DNA of 64,000 nucleotides. It comes from DASUPK01 sp963695805 (GTDB taxonomy: Bacteria > Actinomycetota > Thermoleophilia > Solirubrobacterales > 70-9). The notes below the pieces were generated by a model. It had not been told where the DNA came from. It searched no databases and saw only the letters and a program-made list of their open reading frames with translations. The position numbers and the translations under genes were made by a program. The DNA is taken from positions 124,001 to 188,000 of the forward strand of contig CAVOHV010000006.1 of NCBI GenBank assembly GCA_963695805.1, read 5' to 3'. The number at the start of each line of letters is the position of its first letter. The first letter of the stretch is position 1. Positions 51,490 to 59,514 of the stretch are shown here, one piece after another.

Positions 51490-52092
51490 TCAGGGGCGCT
51501 TGCTCGGCTTGCAGCGCTTCCTCTTCTGCGATCCGGCCCGGTGGTGCTTGCAGCGCTTGCCCGGCGCTGTGGCAGTCCAGCGATAGTCGACGGTGAGCGA
51601 AGCTCCCTGATAGGCGTCGTCCGCCGCGCCGCCCTCTGGGAGGAACACGCGGAAGGCGTACGTCCGCGCCGCTCCGGGGGCGATGCGTCCGAGCCGTGAC
51701 TTCCGCATTCCGGCGATCGGCCCGGAGTACACCGATTCGTTTGAGCCGCCGACCCGCTTGATCGTGCGCTCGATCGTGAGCTGGAGCCGCTGAGAAAGCA
51801 GTCCTCCTCCGGCCCCGGGGTGGTCGGCGGTGATTCGCTGCGCCAGCCGGAAGCGGCCGCGAAGGCCGCCGTCGTTTCGCACCGTCACCTCCCCGCTCGC
51901 CCCCTGGCCGGGAGCAAGGTTCGGGGCGGTCAGGATCGCCCGCCCATCGAGTGAGTTCGAGATCCGCAGCGCCCCTTTCGCGAAGATCTTCGCGTGGGCC
52001 GGCTTCCGGTGATCGTTGCCGAGGGCGACCGCGAGCCCCGCCGCCGCGATCAGCACCAGCAGCACTCCGGTCAGGCGAGCGGCGCGGGCCAC
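51490..52092 (-). CDS. exported TasA/camelysin-like protein (last gene of SipW operon)
   Basis: 200 residues from GTG 52092. An N-terminal hydrophobic segment (LTGVLLVLIAAAGLAVALG) precedes a beta-rich domain with the TasA/camelysin pattern: LAPGQGASGEVTVRNDGGL, RLQLTIERTIKRVGG, VYSGPIAGM, and RTYAFRVFLPEGGAADDAYQ with GASLTVDYRWTATA at the end. A Lys/Arg-rich tail (KRKRCKPSKRP) could bind polyanions or the wall. It follows the repeat protein gene by three bases and is the distal gene of the five-gene unit. Confidence 0.68.
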   Translation of the reverse strand: MARAARLTGVLLVLIAAAGLAVALGNDHRKPAHAKIFAKGALRISNSLDGRAILTAPNLAPGQGASGEVTVRNDGGLRGRFRLAQRITADHPGAGGGLLSQRLQLTIERTIKRVGGSNESVYSGPIAGMRKSRLGRIAPGAARTYAFRVFLPEGGAADDAYQGASLTVDYRWTATAPGKRCKHHRAGSQKRKRCKPSKRP

Positions 52093-52095
52093 GGT

Positions 52096-53094
52096 CTACC
52101 CGACGGCCAGCAGGTGGTAGGTGATGGCGGACGCATTGACGTTCCCGTCCGTGCCCAGCTGGAAGCCGTCCGCCTGGAGTGCCTGGATCAGGTTCGTCGC
52201 GTTGGCCGCTCCGGTGAAGTTCATGGAGGCGTCGCCGGTGAGCGATGCGGTGCGCCAGATGCCGCGCCGGGCGGTGGCGGTGTCGTTCGCCCGTAGCAGC
52301 ACGAAGCGAGGCTGGAAGCCGACCCCGGTGATGCCGCGGTTGTCGGTGCCATTGCCCGTGTAGGTCGTCGCCCTGAGGGTGCCGGTGGCACTGTCGAAGG
52401 CGACGTAGTGGTAAGCGGTGCCGTTCGCGTTGGTGGCCGCGGAGTTGCCGACCGTGAACCCGTTCGCGTCGAGCGAGTTGATCTGGTTCGCGGTCCCGGT
52501 GCCGCTGCCGAGCGGGAAGGTGGTGGTCATCCCGGCCGAGCGCATCACAGCCGTCTGCGCGCTGGCGGGGAGGATGAGCACCGACTCGGGCTGAAAGCCG
52601 AGCCCGGTGATCCCCTGGGTGGCGGCGCCATTACCCGTGTAGCTGCCCACCTTCATCTCCTTGCCGGAGTCGAAGGCCGCCCACTGATAGGCGACCCCGT
52701 TGCCGTTGACCGCCGCGTTCGTCCCGAGGGTGAACCCGTCGGAGGTGATCGACTGGATCCGGTCGGTCGAGAGCGCGGTGGCTCCCGAGAGCGGCTTGGT
52801 GGCGTCTCCGCTCATCGTCGAGGTGCGGCCCGCGCCGACCGAGGTGTTGTTCCCCTTGACGAGAACGAGGTCGGGCTGGAAGCCGACACCGCTGATCGTC
52901 CGGCCGTCCGTGGCGTTGCCGGTGTAGCCGCCCGAGGCGAAGCGGAAGAAGTCCGAGGCGGCGGCGAACGAGTTGCCCGAGTTCGCAGCGACCGAGCCGA
53001 ACGCGCCGAAGGTCTGGCCGATCGTCAGCGCGACGCCGAGTACGAGCGCCGCCGCCGCCACGGCGGCCAGCCGCCTGGTGACGCTCCGACGCAT
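52096..53094 (-). CDS. exported protein with three tandem GFQP repeats (SipW-substrate-like leader)
   Basis: 332 residues. The leader (VALTIGQTFGAFGSVAANSG, then NSFAAASDF) has the TasA/SipW-substrate look. The rest is three ~90-residue repeats, each opening with YTGN-x-(T/A)(D/A)-x-x-(I)(S/T)G(V/L)GFQP: YTGNATDGRTISGVGFQPDL, YTGNGAATQGITGLGFQPES and YTGNGTDNRGITGVGFQPRF. Similar repeats occur in phage and surface proteins. It probably sits on the cell surface or in the matrix. Its ATG overlaps the signal peptidase stop (TGATG). Confidence 0.72.
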   Translation of the reverse strand: MRRSVTRRLAAVAAAALVLGVALTIGQTFGAFGSVAANSGNSFAAASDFFRFASGGYTGNATDGRTISGVGFQPDLVLVKGNNTSVGAGRTSTMSGDATKPLSGATALSTDRIQSITSDGFTLGTNAAVNGNGVAYQWAAFDSGKEMKVGSYTGNGAATQGITGLGFQPESVLILPASAQTAVMRSAGMTTTFPLGSGTGTANQINSLDANGFTVGNSAATNANGTAYHYVAFDSATGTLRATTYTGNGTDNRGITGVGFQPRFVLLRANDTATARRGIWRTASLTGDASMNFTGAANATNLIQALQADGFQLGTDGNVNASAITYHLLAVG

Positions 53095-53636
53095 CAGCCC
53101 GTCTCCTCCGTCTCGAGCCGCGGCGCGGAGCGCCAGATCCGGATCAGCCCGAGCACCAGCAGGGCGAGCGCGGGGATCACGACCAGGACGATCCGTCCCG
53201 GCCAGCTGCCGATGCCGGCGACCGCGTAGCCGAGCTTCGGGATCCGGTAGACGGTCTCGCCGATCGAGCCGTCGTTCGCCACGTTCCAGTGCTCGAATCC
53301 GGTGTTGGCGTCACCCCTGGTGACGAAGTAGGAGCGGCCGCCGCGACGGTGGACGGCGCGCACCCGGTGGCTGGTCAACCGCTCGCCGTCGCTGGGGTCC
53401 TTGAACATGACGATGTCGCCGATGCGGGCGTCGGTCGGGTGGATCTGCTTCGAGACGACCAGATCGCCGGTCTCGATCGCCGGCGACATCGATCCGGAGC
53501 GGACGATGTAGGTGTGAAGGCCAAAGGCGAGGGGAACCGTCGCCGCCCCGAGCAGCACCGCGACGAAGCCGATCGCAGCCCAGCTGAGCGCGGCCGTGCC
53601 TCGGATGCGGAGCGTGTGCGGGCGTCGGCTCGCCAT
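53094..53636 (-). CDS. SipW/ER-type signal peptidase I
   Basis: 180 residues with two TM helices (~15-37 and ~150-170). The catalytic Ser lies in VRSGSMSPAIETGDLVV. The second catalytic box is SHRVRAVH: a His in place of the bacterial Lys, diagnostic of the SipW/archaeal/ER (Ser-His) subtype. VMFKDPSDGE and FVTRGDANTGFE are also typical. SipW enzymes mature TasA-type fibre proteins, and the two genes on either side encode such candidate substrates. It overlaps both neighbours (TGATG). Confidence 0.88.
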   Translation of the reverse strand: MASRRPHTLRIRGTAALSWAAIGFVAVLLGAATVPLAFGLHTYIVRSGSMSPAIETGDLVVSKQIHPTDARIGDIVMFKDPSDGERLTSHRVRAVHRRGGRSYFVTRGDANTGFEHWNVANDGSIGETVYRIPKLGYAVAGIGSWPGRIVLVVIPALALLVLGLIRIWRSAPRLETEETG

Positions 53637-54157
53637 CAGCCGCCGGCCCCGAGCTGGAAGTGGATTGCGACGTCGACCAGGGCAGCCGCCGCGCCCGGGC
53701 CGGCATCAGGCGAAAGCGTGACCGTCGCGTTGACCTTGGCCGTCTCTCCCGGCCGCAGCACCAGCCTCTCGGCGCCGCCCGAGCCGAGCGAGCCGAGCGT
53801 GCCGTCGGCCAGCGTCTCGCCGCGGCTGGTGAGCCTGATCGAGAGGGTGTCGTCCAGGCGGTGCGACGAGGGCACCGCGGCCAGCCGGATCGCCTCCGCG
53901 ATCCCGGTCTGGTTGGTCAGCCTGAAGCTGCCGTTCGCCGACTGCCCGGGATCAAGCCGGGGCGCGTCGATGAACTCGGCAGGGCCGGGCGGGGCGACCG
54001 CCAGCTCCCCGGTCTGATTCGCGTACAGCGATACGTCGGCTCCGGCGGCCGCGCCGCCGGCAGCGGGACGGCTCGCGAGCACCAGGGCCGCCGCCAGAGC
54101 GACGCCCACCGCAAAGCCCGCGAGCCGTGCCGTGCGAATTTCCGAGATCGCCCTCAT
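53636..54157 (-). CDS. exported TasA/camelysin-like beta protein
   Basis: 173 residues from ATG 54157 with GGAGAGAG before it. The signal segment is AGFAVGVALAAALVLASRPA. The mature part has the pattern of Ig-like matrix proteins: FIDAPRLDPGQSANGSFRLT, NQTGIAEAIRLAAVPSS, LRPGETAKVNATVTLSPDAG and a hydrophobic beta-strand end (LVDVAIHFQLGAGG). It shares this layout with the 51490-52092 product. No enzyme motif. Likely a structural or accessory component processed by the adjacent signal peptidase. Confidence 0.65.
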   Translation of the reverse strand: MRAISEIRTARLAGFAVGVALAAALVLASRPAAGGAAAGADVSLYANQTGELAVAPPGPAEFIDAPRLDPGQSANGSFRLTNQTGIAEAIRLAAVPSSHRLDDTLSIRLTSRGETLADGTLGSLGSGGAERLVLRPGETAKVNATVTLSPDAGPGAAAALVDVAIHFQLGAGG

Positions 54158-54177
54158 GGCGTCTCTCTCCTGACCCG

Positions 54178-54771
54178 CTACTGGTTGCGCGCCTCCCAGG
54201 TGAAGACGTGCGATCCGGTGGTCAGATTCTGAGCTGCGTCCGGCGCACCGGACTGCAGGGTCGTCGTGAACTGGTAGACGACGCTGTCGTTGGTCGCCCA
54301 GCTCGTCGCTGACGTACCGGGGAAGTCGACCACGCCGTTCACGTACGAGTTCTTCGCGGTCGCGAAGTTCTGCAGCGTGCCGGTGTAGAGCGCTCCGCCC
54401 GAATCGGCGGTGAACCCGGTGCAGCTCGGGAACGCAGGGCTTCCGGTCTGAGTTCCGGGGGTGATGGTCAGGTCGACGTACTGGCCCAGCGATCCGATCG
54501 TGCTCGTCGTGTAGATGTGCACGTCGGCCGCCAGCGAGCCGGTGTAGGTGACCTTGATGCAGCCCGTGGAGCTGGTACCGGGCTTCGCGTTGCTGACGCT
54601 GTAGAGCGCCGCGTTCGCGTCGTTGTCGCCGATCACGACGGTGCCCGACGCGAAGCTGTTGTTGGCATTGCTCGTGGTACTGGTAAAGGCGCCGAAGACG
54701 CCGAGGCCCGCAAGGCCACCCAGCACACCGACGAGCAGGAACGTGAGAAGGAACTTCTCATTCCTCTTCAT
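54178..54771 (-). CDS. TasA/camelysin-like SipW-dependent exported protein (first gene of operon)
   Basis: 197 residues from ATG 54771 with a strong GGAGGAG. The leader is KRNEKFLLTFLLVGVLGGLA then GLGVFGAFTSTTSNANNSFA, matching the SipW-dependent signal pattern (hydrophobic helix, then GxFxAF(S/T)xTxxxxxNxFxAGT). The mature domain is Thr/Ser/Gly-rich and beta-like with three Cys and a WEARNQ end. This would be the main fibre or surface subunit by analogy with TasA/CalY. It heads a five-gene minus-strand operon (54771 down to 51490). Confidence 0.75.
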   Translation of the reverse strand: MKRNEKFLLTFLLVGVLGGLAGLGVFGAFTSTTSNANNSFASGTVVIGDNDANAALYSVSNAKPGTSSTGCIKVTYTGSLAADVHIYTTSTIGSLGQYVDLTITPGTQTGSPAFPSCTGFTADSGGALYTGTLQNFATAKNSYVNGVVDFPGTSATSWATNDSVVYQFTTTLQSGAPDAAQNLTTGSHVFTWEARNQ

Positions 54772-55171
54772 TACAGACTCCTCCTATCTCGATTGCCGGT
54801 GCACCCGTTGCGCACCTCGGATCGAGCCTCGTGCGAGTCGCGGTCGGCGCCACGCCCGATGCTCGATCCAAGAGGAGCTATCGGCCGATCGACGACTACC
54901 TCGCTACCCAGAACTTGGAGTTCCTCAGAAATCCGGTTGATTTAGGGGTTTTCCCGGACACGGTCTGGGGGATCGACCGGGAGTCGGTGCGGAGGTCGTT
55001 CAGCTGAGTGCGGTCACGCGGCGGCATGGAAAGTCAGTGGGCCGCCGCCCATCCGGGAGGCGGCGGCCCACTGAACCCCCTAGTTCCCCCACTGGCCCCG
55101 GCCGCCTTAGGCGTATCGGCCCGTTGGGGGGCGACCTGTAACCCCGCAATTCGGTAAATCCCAGTGTTCGA
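54772..55171. other. 400-bp intergenic region between the SipW operon and the coiled-coil gene
   Basis: No convincing gene. It holds the leader and presumably the promoter of the minus-strand SipW operon (AT-richer around 54925-54955), a large perfect hairpin at 55036-55074, and the promoter side of the plus-strand coiled-coil gene (CAATTCGGTAAAT near 55147). I looked for a cyclic-di-GMP riboswitch in the operon leader but could not fold one convincingly. Confidence 0.6.
55036..55074. terminator. perfect 15-bp stem-loop
   Basis: CAGTGGGCCGCCGCC (55036-55050) pairs exactly with 55060-55074 across a nine-base loop. It is unusually strong and has no T-run. It lies between two divergent genes, so a classical terminator is not required there; it could end an unannotated short RNA or be a structured DNA site. 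Confidence 0.5.
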
Positions 55172-55936
55172 GTGGAAGGCACGGTCACAAGCCCGCCCAA
55201 GGATGTGCCGGAGAAGAAGCTGGACGAGCTCTTTCATCGCCCGCTCGAGGAGTTCACGGCCAGCCGCAACGAGCTCGCTAAGTCGCTGCGCTCCGACGGC
55301 GACGCGGGGGCGGCGGACTGGGTGAAGGGACTCCAGAAGCCCAGTCGCGCGGCCTGGCTCGTCAACCAGCTGGCGGTGCGGAAGCCCAAGGATGTCCGCC
55401 GGCTCTTGGAGGTGGGGGAGGAGCTCCGCGCGGCCCAGGAGGAGATGCTCTCGGGCTCGGCCGACCGCGAGAAGCTCCGTGAGGTCGCCGCCGGGGAGCG
55501 CGAGACGATCGACTCCCTGCTTGGGACGGCAGAGGCGATCGGCCGCGAGCACGGGGTCGGTTCCCAGATCCTCGACCGGGTGGGCGAGACGCTGCAGGCG
55601 GCGACCAGCGACCCCGAGGTCGCCGAGGCGATCGAGAAGGGACGTTTGACGCGGGAGCAGCGCGCCTCGGGGATCGGGGTGGTCGGCGCTGTGCCCAAGG
55701 CCCCGGCCCGCGGCCGCAAGAAGGACGACCGCGAGGCGGCTGACCGCCGTGCGCGTCAGCAGCAGGCGAAGCGCCGCAAGCAGGCCGAGGGCAAGCTCGC
55801 CACGGCCGAGAAGCGCGTCGAGCGCGAGCAGGCGAAGCTCGAGAAGGCCCGCGATGCGGTCGAGGAGGCCGAGCAGGCTGTCCACGACGCCGAGCTCGAT
55901 GCCCACGCGGCGCGCCGCGCCCTGGACGAGATCTAG
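55172..55936 (+). CDS. coiled-coil hypothetical protein
   Basis: 254 residues from GTG 55172. The first ~90 residues form a helical domain (EEFTASRNELAKSLRSDGDA, then GLQKPSRAAWLVNQLAVRKP). After a basic linker (~165-185) comes a long Ala/Glu/Lys/Arg coiled coil (KLATAEKRVEREQAKLEKAR, then DAVEEAEQAVHDAELDAHAA). Soluble, no signal. The SRAAWxxNxL segment recurs in conserved actinobacterial hypotheticals, but I cannot name a function. It lies 18 bases before the TPP enzyme gene. Confidence 0.75.
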   Translation: MEGTVTSPPKDVPEKKLDELFHRPLEEFTASRNELAKSLRSDGDAGAADWVKGLQKPSRAAWLVNQLAVRKPKDVRRLLEVGEELRAAQEEMLSGSADREKLREVAAGERETIDSLLGTAEAIGREHGVGSQILDRVGETLQAATSDPEVAEAIEKGRLTREQRASGIGVVGAVPKAPARGRKKDDREAADRRARQQQAKRRKQAEGKLATAEKRVEREQAKLEKARDAVEEAEQAVHDAELDAHAARRALDEI

Positions 55937-55953
55937 CGGGTACTCTCGCCTCG

Positions 55954-57612
55954 ATGGCGACCGAGCAGGCCCAGGAGAGCCCGGAGGGCGCCGAGTCGGG
56001 AGCCGTCCACGGCGGCCGCTGGGTCGCCCGGGCGATGAAGAGCCGCGGCGCCTCCAGGCTCTTCACCCTCTCCGGCGGCCACCTCTTCTCCATCTACGCG
56101 GGGTGCAAGGAGGAGGGCATCGACGTCGTCGACTTCCGCCACGAGCAGTCGGCCGCCTTCGCCGCGATCGGCTGGGCCAAGGCGACCCGCGAGCCGGGGA
56201 TCTGCGCGCTCACCGCCGGCTGCGGCGTGACCAACGGGATGAGCGCGATCGCCTCCGCGCAGGCCGACGGTGTGCCGCTGGTCGCGCTCGGCGGCCGCGC
56301 GCCCGAGATGCGGTGGGGGAGCGGCTCCCTCCAGGAAATCGACCACCTGCCCTTCGTCACGCCGCTGGTCAAGTCGGCGATCACCGTCAAGGAGCCGGAG
56401 AAGATCGCGCGCACCACCGCCGAGGCGATCGACGACGCCGCCGAGCCGCCGCTCGGTCCGACCTTCGTCGACTACCCGCTCGACGTGGTCTTCTCGGAGG
56501 CCGAGGCCGAGGTCCCCGACCCGGCGCCGGTCCCCGAGCGGATCCCGGATGGAATAGAGGAGGCGGCGATGCTGCTCGCCGAGGCCGGGCGCCCGGCGAT
56601 CATGGCCGGCACCAACCTCTACTGGGGGCAGGCGGAGAACGAGCTTCGCGAGCTGGCCGAGGCGCTCGGCATTCCGGTCTTCCTCAATGGTCTCGGCCGC
56701 GGCTGCCTGCCGCCCGACCACGAGCTCTACTTCGCCCGCGCCCGCGGCTCAGCCCTCCAGGGCTGTGACGTCGCCCTGGTGATCGGCGTCCCGCTCGACT
56801 TCCGGCTCGGCTTCGGCGCCTCCTTCGGCGAGGAGTCGAAGCTGATCCAGCTCGACTTCACACCCACCCGGCTCGAGAAGACCCGGCAGCCCGACCTCGC
56901 CCTCTCCGGGGACATCGCCGCCGCGCTGAGCGCGATCCGCGAGTCGGTCCCGGCCGATCCTCATCGGACCTCGGCCTGGGTCAACCGGCTGCGGAAGATC
57001 GAGGACGAGAAGCGCGCCGAGGAGCGCGAGATGCTCGACGACGACCGCTCCCCGCTCCACCCGATGCGGGTCTACAAGGAGCTCGGGGACTTCCTCGATC
57101 GCGACGCCATCGTGGTCGGCGACGGCGGCGACTTCGTCAGCTTCGCCGGGCGGGTCTGGGAGACCTGGGAGCCCGGCACCTGGATGGACCCCGGCCCCTA
57201 CGGCTGCCTCGGCGCCGGCCCCGGCCAGGCGATCGGCGCGAAGCTCGCCCACCCCGAGCGCCAGGTCTGCCTGCTGCTCGGCGACGGCGCCTTCGGCTTC
57301 TCCGGGATGGAGTTCGACACGATGGTCCGCCACAACCTGCCGATCGTCGCGGTGATGGGCAACAACGGCATCTGGGCGCTCGAGCATCACCCGATGAAGT
57401 TCCTCTACGGCTACTCGATCGCCGCCGAGCTCCGCCCGGAGACCCGCTACGACGAGGTCGTCTCGGCACTCGGCGGCCACGGCGAGCTGGTCCGCAGCCC
57501 CGACGAGCTCCGCCCGGCCCTCGACCGCGCCTTCGCCTCGGGCAAGCCGGCCCTGGTCAACGTGCTCACCGACCCCGAGGTCGTCTACCCGCGGAAGGCG
57601 AATCTGGCGTAG
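55954..57612 (+). CDS. thiamine-pyrophosphate-dependent enzyme (acetolactate synthase-like)
   Basis: 552 residues with the three TPP-enzyme domains. The Pyr domain has the catalytic Glu in VVDFRHEQSAAFAAIGWAKA; the central domain spans ~200-330; the PP domain has the TPP/Mg motif LLGDGAFGFSGMEFDTMVRH, followed by VAVMGNNGIWALEHHPMK. It resembles acetolactate synthase catalytic subunits and mycobacterial IlvX-type proteins, but no regulatory subunit is adjacent, so oxalyl-CoA or 2-oxo-acid decarboxylase activities remain open. Confidence 0.88.
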   Translation: MATEQAQESPEGAESGAVHGGRWVARAMKSRGASRLFTLSGGHLFSIYAGCKEEGIDVVDFRHEQSAAFAAIGWAKATREPGICALTAGCGVTNGMSAIASAQADGVPLVALGGRAPEMRWGSGSLQEIDHLPFVTPLVKSAITVKEPEKIARTTAEAIDDAAEPPLGPTFVDYPLDVVFSEAEAEVPDPAPVPERIPDGIEEAAMLLAEAGRPAIMAGTNLYWGQAENELRELAEALGIPVFLNGLGRGCLPPDHELYFARARGSALQGCDVALVIGVPLDFRLGFGASFGEESKLIQLDFTPTRLEKTRQPDLALSGDIAAALSAIRESVPADPHRTSAWVNRLRKIEDEKRAEEREMLDDDRSPLHPMRVYKELGDFLDRDAIVVGDGGDFVSFAGRVWETWEPGTWMDPGPYGCLGAGPGQAIGAKLAHPERQVCLLLGDGAFGFSGMEFDTMVRHNLPIVAVMGNNGIWALEHHPMKFLYGYSIAAELRPETRYDEVVSALGGHGELVRSPDELRPALDRAFASGKPALVNVLTDPEVVYPRKANLA

Positions 57613-57712
57613 CGCCGGAACCGGGGAGTACCCTGGGTGGAGAGCATTCGCCCGGCGGCTTTTCCCTCTTCCCTCGTGCGAACCCGTAGAGAGGGCCGGA
57701 AGGTGGAGCTAG

Positions 57713-58072
57713 ATGCCCAAGACGACGGTTGCGCCCGCGGTCGATTGGACCTGCGCGCGCTGCGAAGTGAATGTCAGCTGGATGCCCGACGCGGAGCGCC
57801 CGGAGTTGCCGGCGACCTGGATCAAGGACGGCGATGATCTCTACTGCCTGGCGTGCCGCCGCGAGCGGGCCGGGGAGGCCGCGCTGATCGGGCTCGACGA
57901 GGAATCGGCTGAGGCCCGCCGAAAGGCCGAAACGCGCGCCCGGATCGATTTCGAGATGAATCGTCGCCCCGATCTCCAGGACAGCCGGATCGCCAAGGCC
58001 TGTCACACCTCCATCAAGGCGGTGCAGCAGTCGCGCGTTCGCCTCGGGATGCAGTCGAGGCGCCCCGCCTGA
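57713..58072 (+). CDS. zinc-ribbon/helical protein, paralogue A
   Basis: 119 residues from ATG 57713 (AAGGTGGAG before it). An N-terminal ribbon (VDWTCARCEVNVSWMPDAER, then DDLYCLACRRERAGEAALIG) has two CxxC pairs. The C-terminal half (AETRARIDFEMNRRPDLQDS, then RIAKACHTSIKAVQQSRVRL) looks like a small HTH. The same architecture and wording recur in the gene at 59100-59462. A DNA- or RNA-binding regulator is plausible but unproven. Confidence 0.72.
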   Translation: MPKTTVAPAVDWTCARCEVNVSWMPDAERPELPATWIKDGDDLYCLACRRERAGEAALIGLDEESAEARRKAETRARIDFEMNRRPDLQDSRIAKACHTSIKAVQQSRVRLGMQSRRPA

Positions 58073-58095
58073 GCAACTGCCCGAAGCAGTGAGCG

Positions 58096-59040
58096 CTAGG
58101 CCGCCGGAGCCGTGAGGGCCCGAGCCGGCGCGGTTTCCCGCCGCATCCAGAGCCGGTCCACCAGGGCCCAGCTTGCGAAGCAGAGCGCGCCCACGGCGGC
58201 GGTCGCCGTGAGCAGCGCACCGGCGGCGGCCGAGGCCGCGACGCCGTTCGTCCCGAGAATCAGCACGGTCGTCGCCGCCCCCAGACTCGGGCCGATGGGT
58301 AGGAGGCCGACCACGGCCAGCCCGATCAGAAGGGCCGTCGAGTCGAAGACAGAGGCATCGACGCCGCTGTAGTTGAGCAGCAACCAGTTGCGCGCGATCT
58401 GGATCACCACCGCGAGGCAGACCAGGGCGACGAGCCTGCCGCTGCCCTTCATCTCGCGCAGCACCGCGATGCCCGTCCAGATTCCCGTGGTCCGGTTCCG
58501 CGCCACCCGATGCATGCCGGCGAACACGGCGCCCACCGCCGCGAAGGAGACGATCGGTGCCCACCAGGGAACGCCGAGCGGAGCCACCAGGGTGAACGAG
58601 AAGATCGCGGCGAGGCCGATCTCGACCACCACGATCGGGAGCTCAGCGGCAAGCAGCACGGGCGCACGCGGGCACTCGGTCGGGGACGAGCGGCGTAGGG
58701 CGCCGATCCGGATCGCAAGCCCGAACTGCCCGTTGAAGATGTTGGCCAGGTAGCCGATGCTCGAGGCGCGGTAGAGCGACCGCCGCCCGAGGCTTCCTCC
58801 CGCCGCCTCGATGCAGACCCCCCAGGCCTCGGTGCGGGCGAGCAGCCAGAGCACGTGCAGGGCGATGGCGATGCCGAGCACCCAGAAGGGGGCGGAGCCG
58901 AGGGCGACGATGAACTCGTGGCCATGGCCCGCGAGTGCGATCGCAAGTGCAATCGCGACCAACAATCCACCGCCGAGGCTGACCATCGTGGGGTGTCGAC
59001 GAACCATCGAACGGAGCGCCGCCACCCTCGCGCGGATCAA
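58096..59040 (-). CDS. lysylphosphatidylglycerol synthase-type (UPF0104) membrane protein
   Basis: 314 residues with seven to eight TM helices. TTG 59040 gives the full length, ATG 59007 is an alternative. Family-like segments: SLYRASSIGYLANIFNGQFG, GLAIRIGALRRSS, and PIVVVEIGLAAIFSFTLVAP, with the ending VGLLPIGPSLGAATTVLILG. These match the LPG_synthase_TM/flippase-like family lacking the soluble synthase domain. Possible role in moving lipids or glycolipids across the membrane. It lies between the two zinc-ribbon paralogues, on the other strand. Confidence 0.78.
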   Translation of the reverse strand: MIRARVAALRSMVRRHPTMVSLGGGLLVAIALAIALAGHGHEFIVALGSAPFWVLGIAIALHVLWLLARTEAWGVCIEAAGGSLGRRSLYRASSIGYLANIFNGQFGLAIRIGALRRSSPTECPRAPVLLAAELPIVVVEIGLAAIFSFTLVAPLGVPWWAPIVSFAAVGAVFAGMHRVARNRTTGIWTGIAVLREMKGSGRLVALVCLAVVIQIARNWLLLNYSGVDASVFDSTALLIGLAVVGLLPIGPSLGAATTVLILGTNGVAASAAAGALLTATAAVGALCFASWALVDRLWMRRETAPARALTAPAA

Positions 59041-59099
59041 GGGTGTCGATTCATTGGATACTCAGACTAGCCCTCCTGGGCTGCCCGTACACTGGGTTG

Positions 59100-59462
59100 G
59101 TGTCCACTCCCGCCCCCGCGGCGCCCAACACCTGGACCTGCGCGCGCTGCGAGATGACCGTCTCCTTCAGGTCGGACGTCGAGGACACGAGCCTGCCCTC
59201 GACCTGGACCGAGGAGGACGGCGAGCTCTACTGCCTCTCCTGCCGGCGAGATATGGCGGGCGAGGCGGGGCTCGAAGGCGTCGGCGAGGACGCCCCCTCC
59301 CAGGAGCGCCAGCAGATCCGCTCCAAGGCGCGGATCGAGTTCGAGATCCAGCGGGATCCCGACCGCCAGGACAACGTGATCGCCAAGGCCTGCCGCACAT
59401 CGACCTTCTCCGTGCGCAAGGCACGCGCCCGCCTCGGGATGCGGCCCGGCAGCGAGACCTAG
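59100..59462 (+). CDS. zinc-ribbon/helical protein, paralogue B
   Basis: 120 residues from GTG 59100; the earlier in-frame TTG at 59043 lies in the divergent promoter region. It shares with paralogue A: (N/D)TWTCARCEMTVSFRSDVED, GELYCLSCRRDMAGEAGLEG, then RSKARIEFEIQRDPDRQDNV and IAKACRTSTFSVRKARARLG. Four Cys in two CxxC pairs are conserved. Both copies end in a basic RLGM stretch. Function unknown; possibly a DNA-binding pair. Confidence 0.75.
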   Translation: MSTPAPAAPNTWTCARCEMTVSFRSDVEDTSLPSTWTEEDGELYCLSCRRDMAGEAGLEGVGEDAPSQERQQIRSKARIEFEIQRDPDRQDNVIAKACRTSTFSVRKARARLGMRPGSET

Positions 59463-59514
59463 CAGGCACCCGGCCGGGACGCCGCCGCCGGGGGTAAGGG
59501 CTTCGTTTCTCGCC

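Noticed and set aside
54772..54990. Possible cyclic-di-GMP (GEMM) riboswitch in the leader of the SipW/TasA-like operon
   Set aside because: One GGTAGCG-like stretch is reminiscent, but the required GCAAA-type motifs and pairing order could not be found, so no riboswitch is called.
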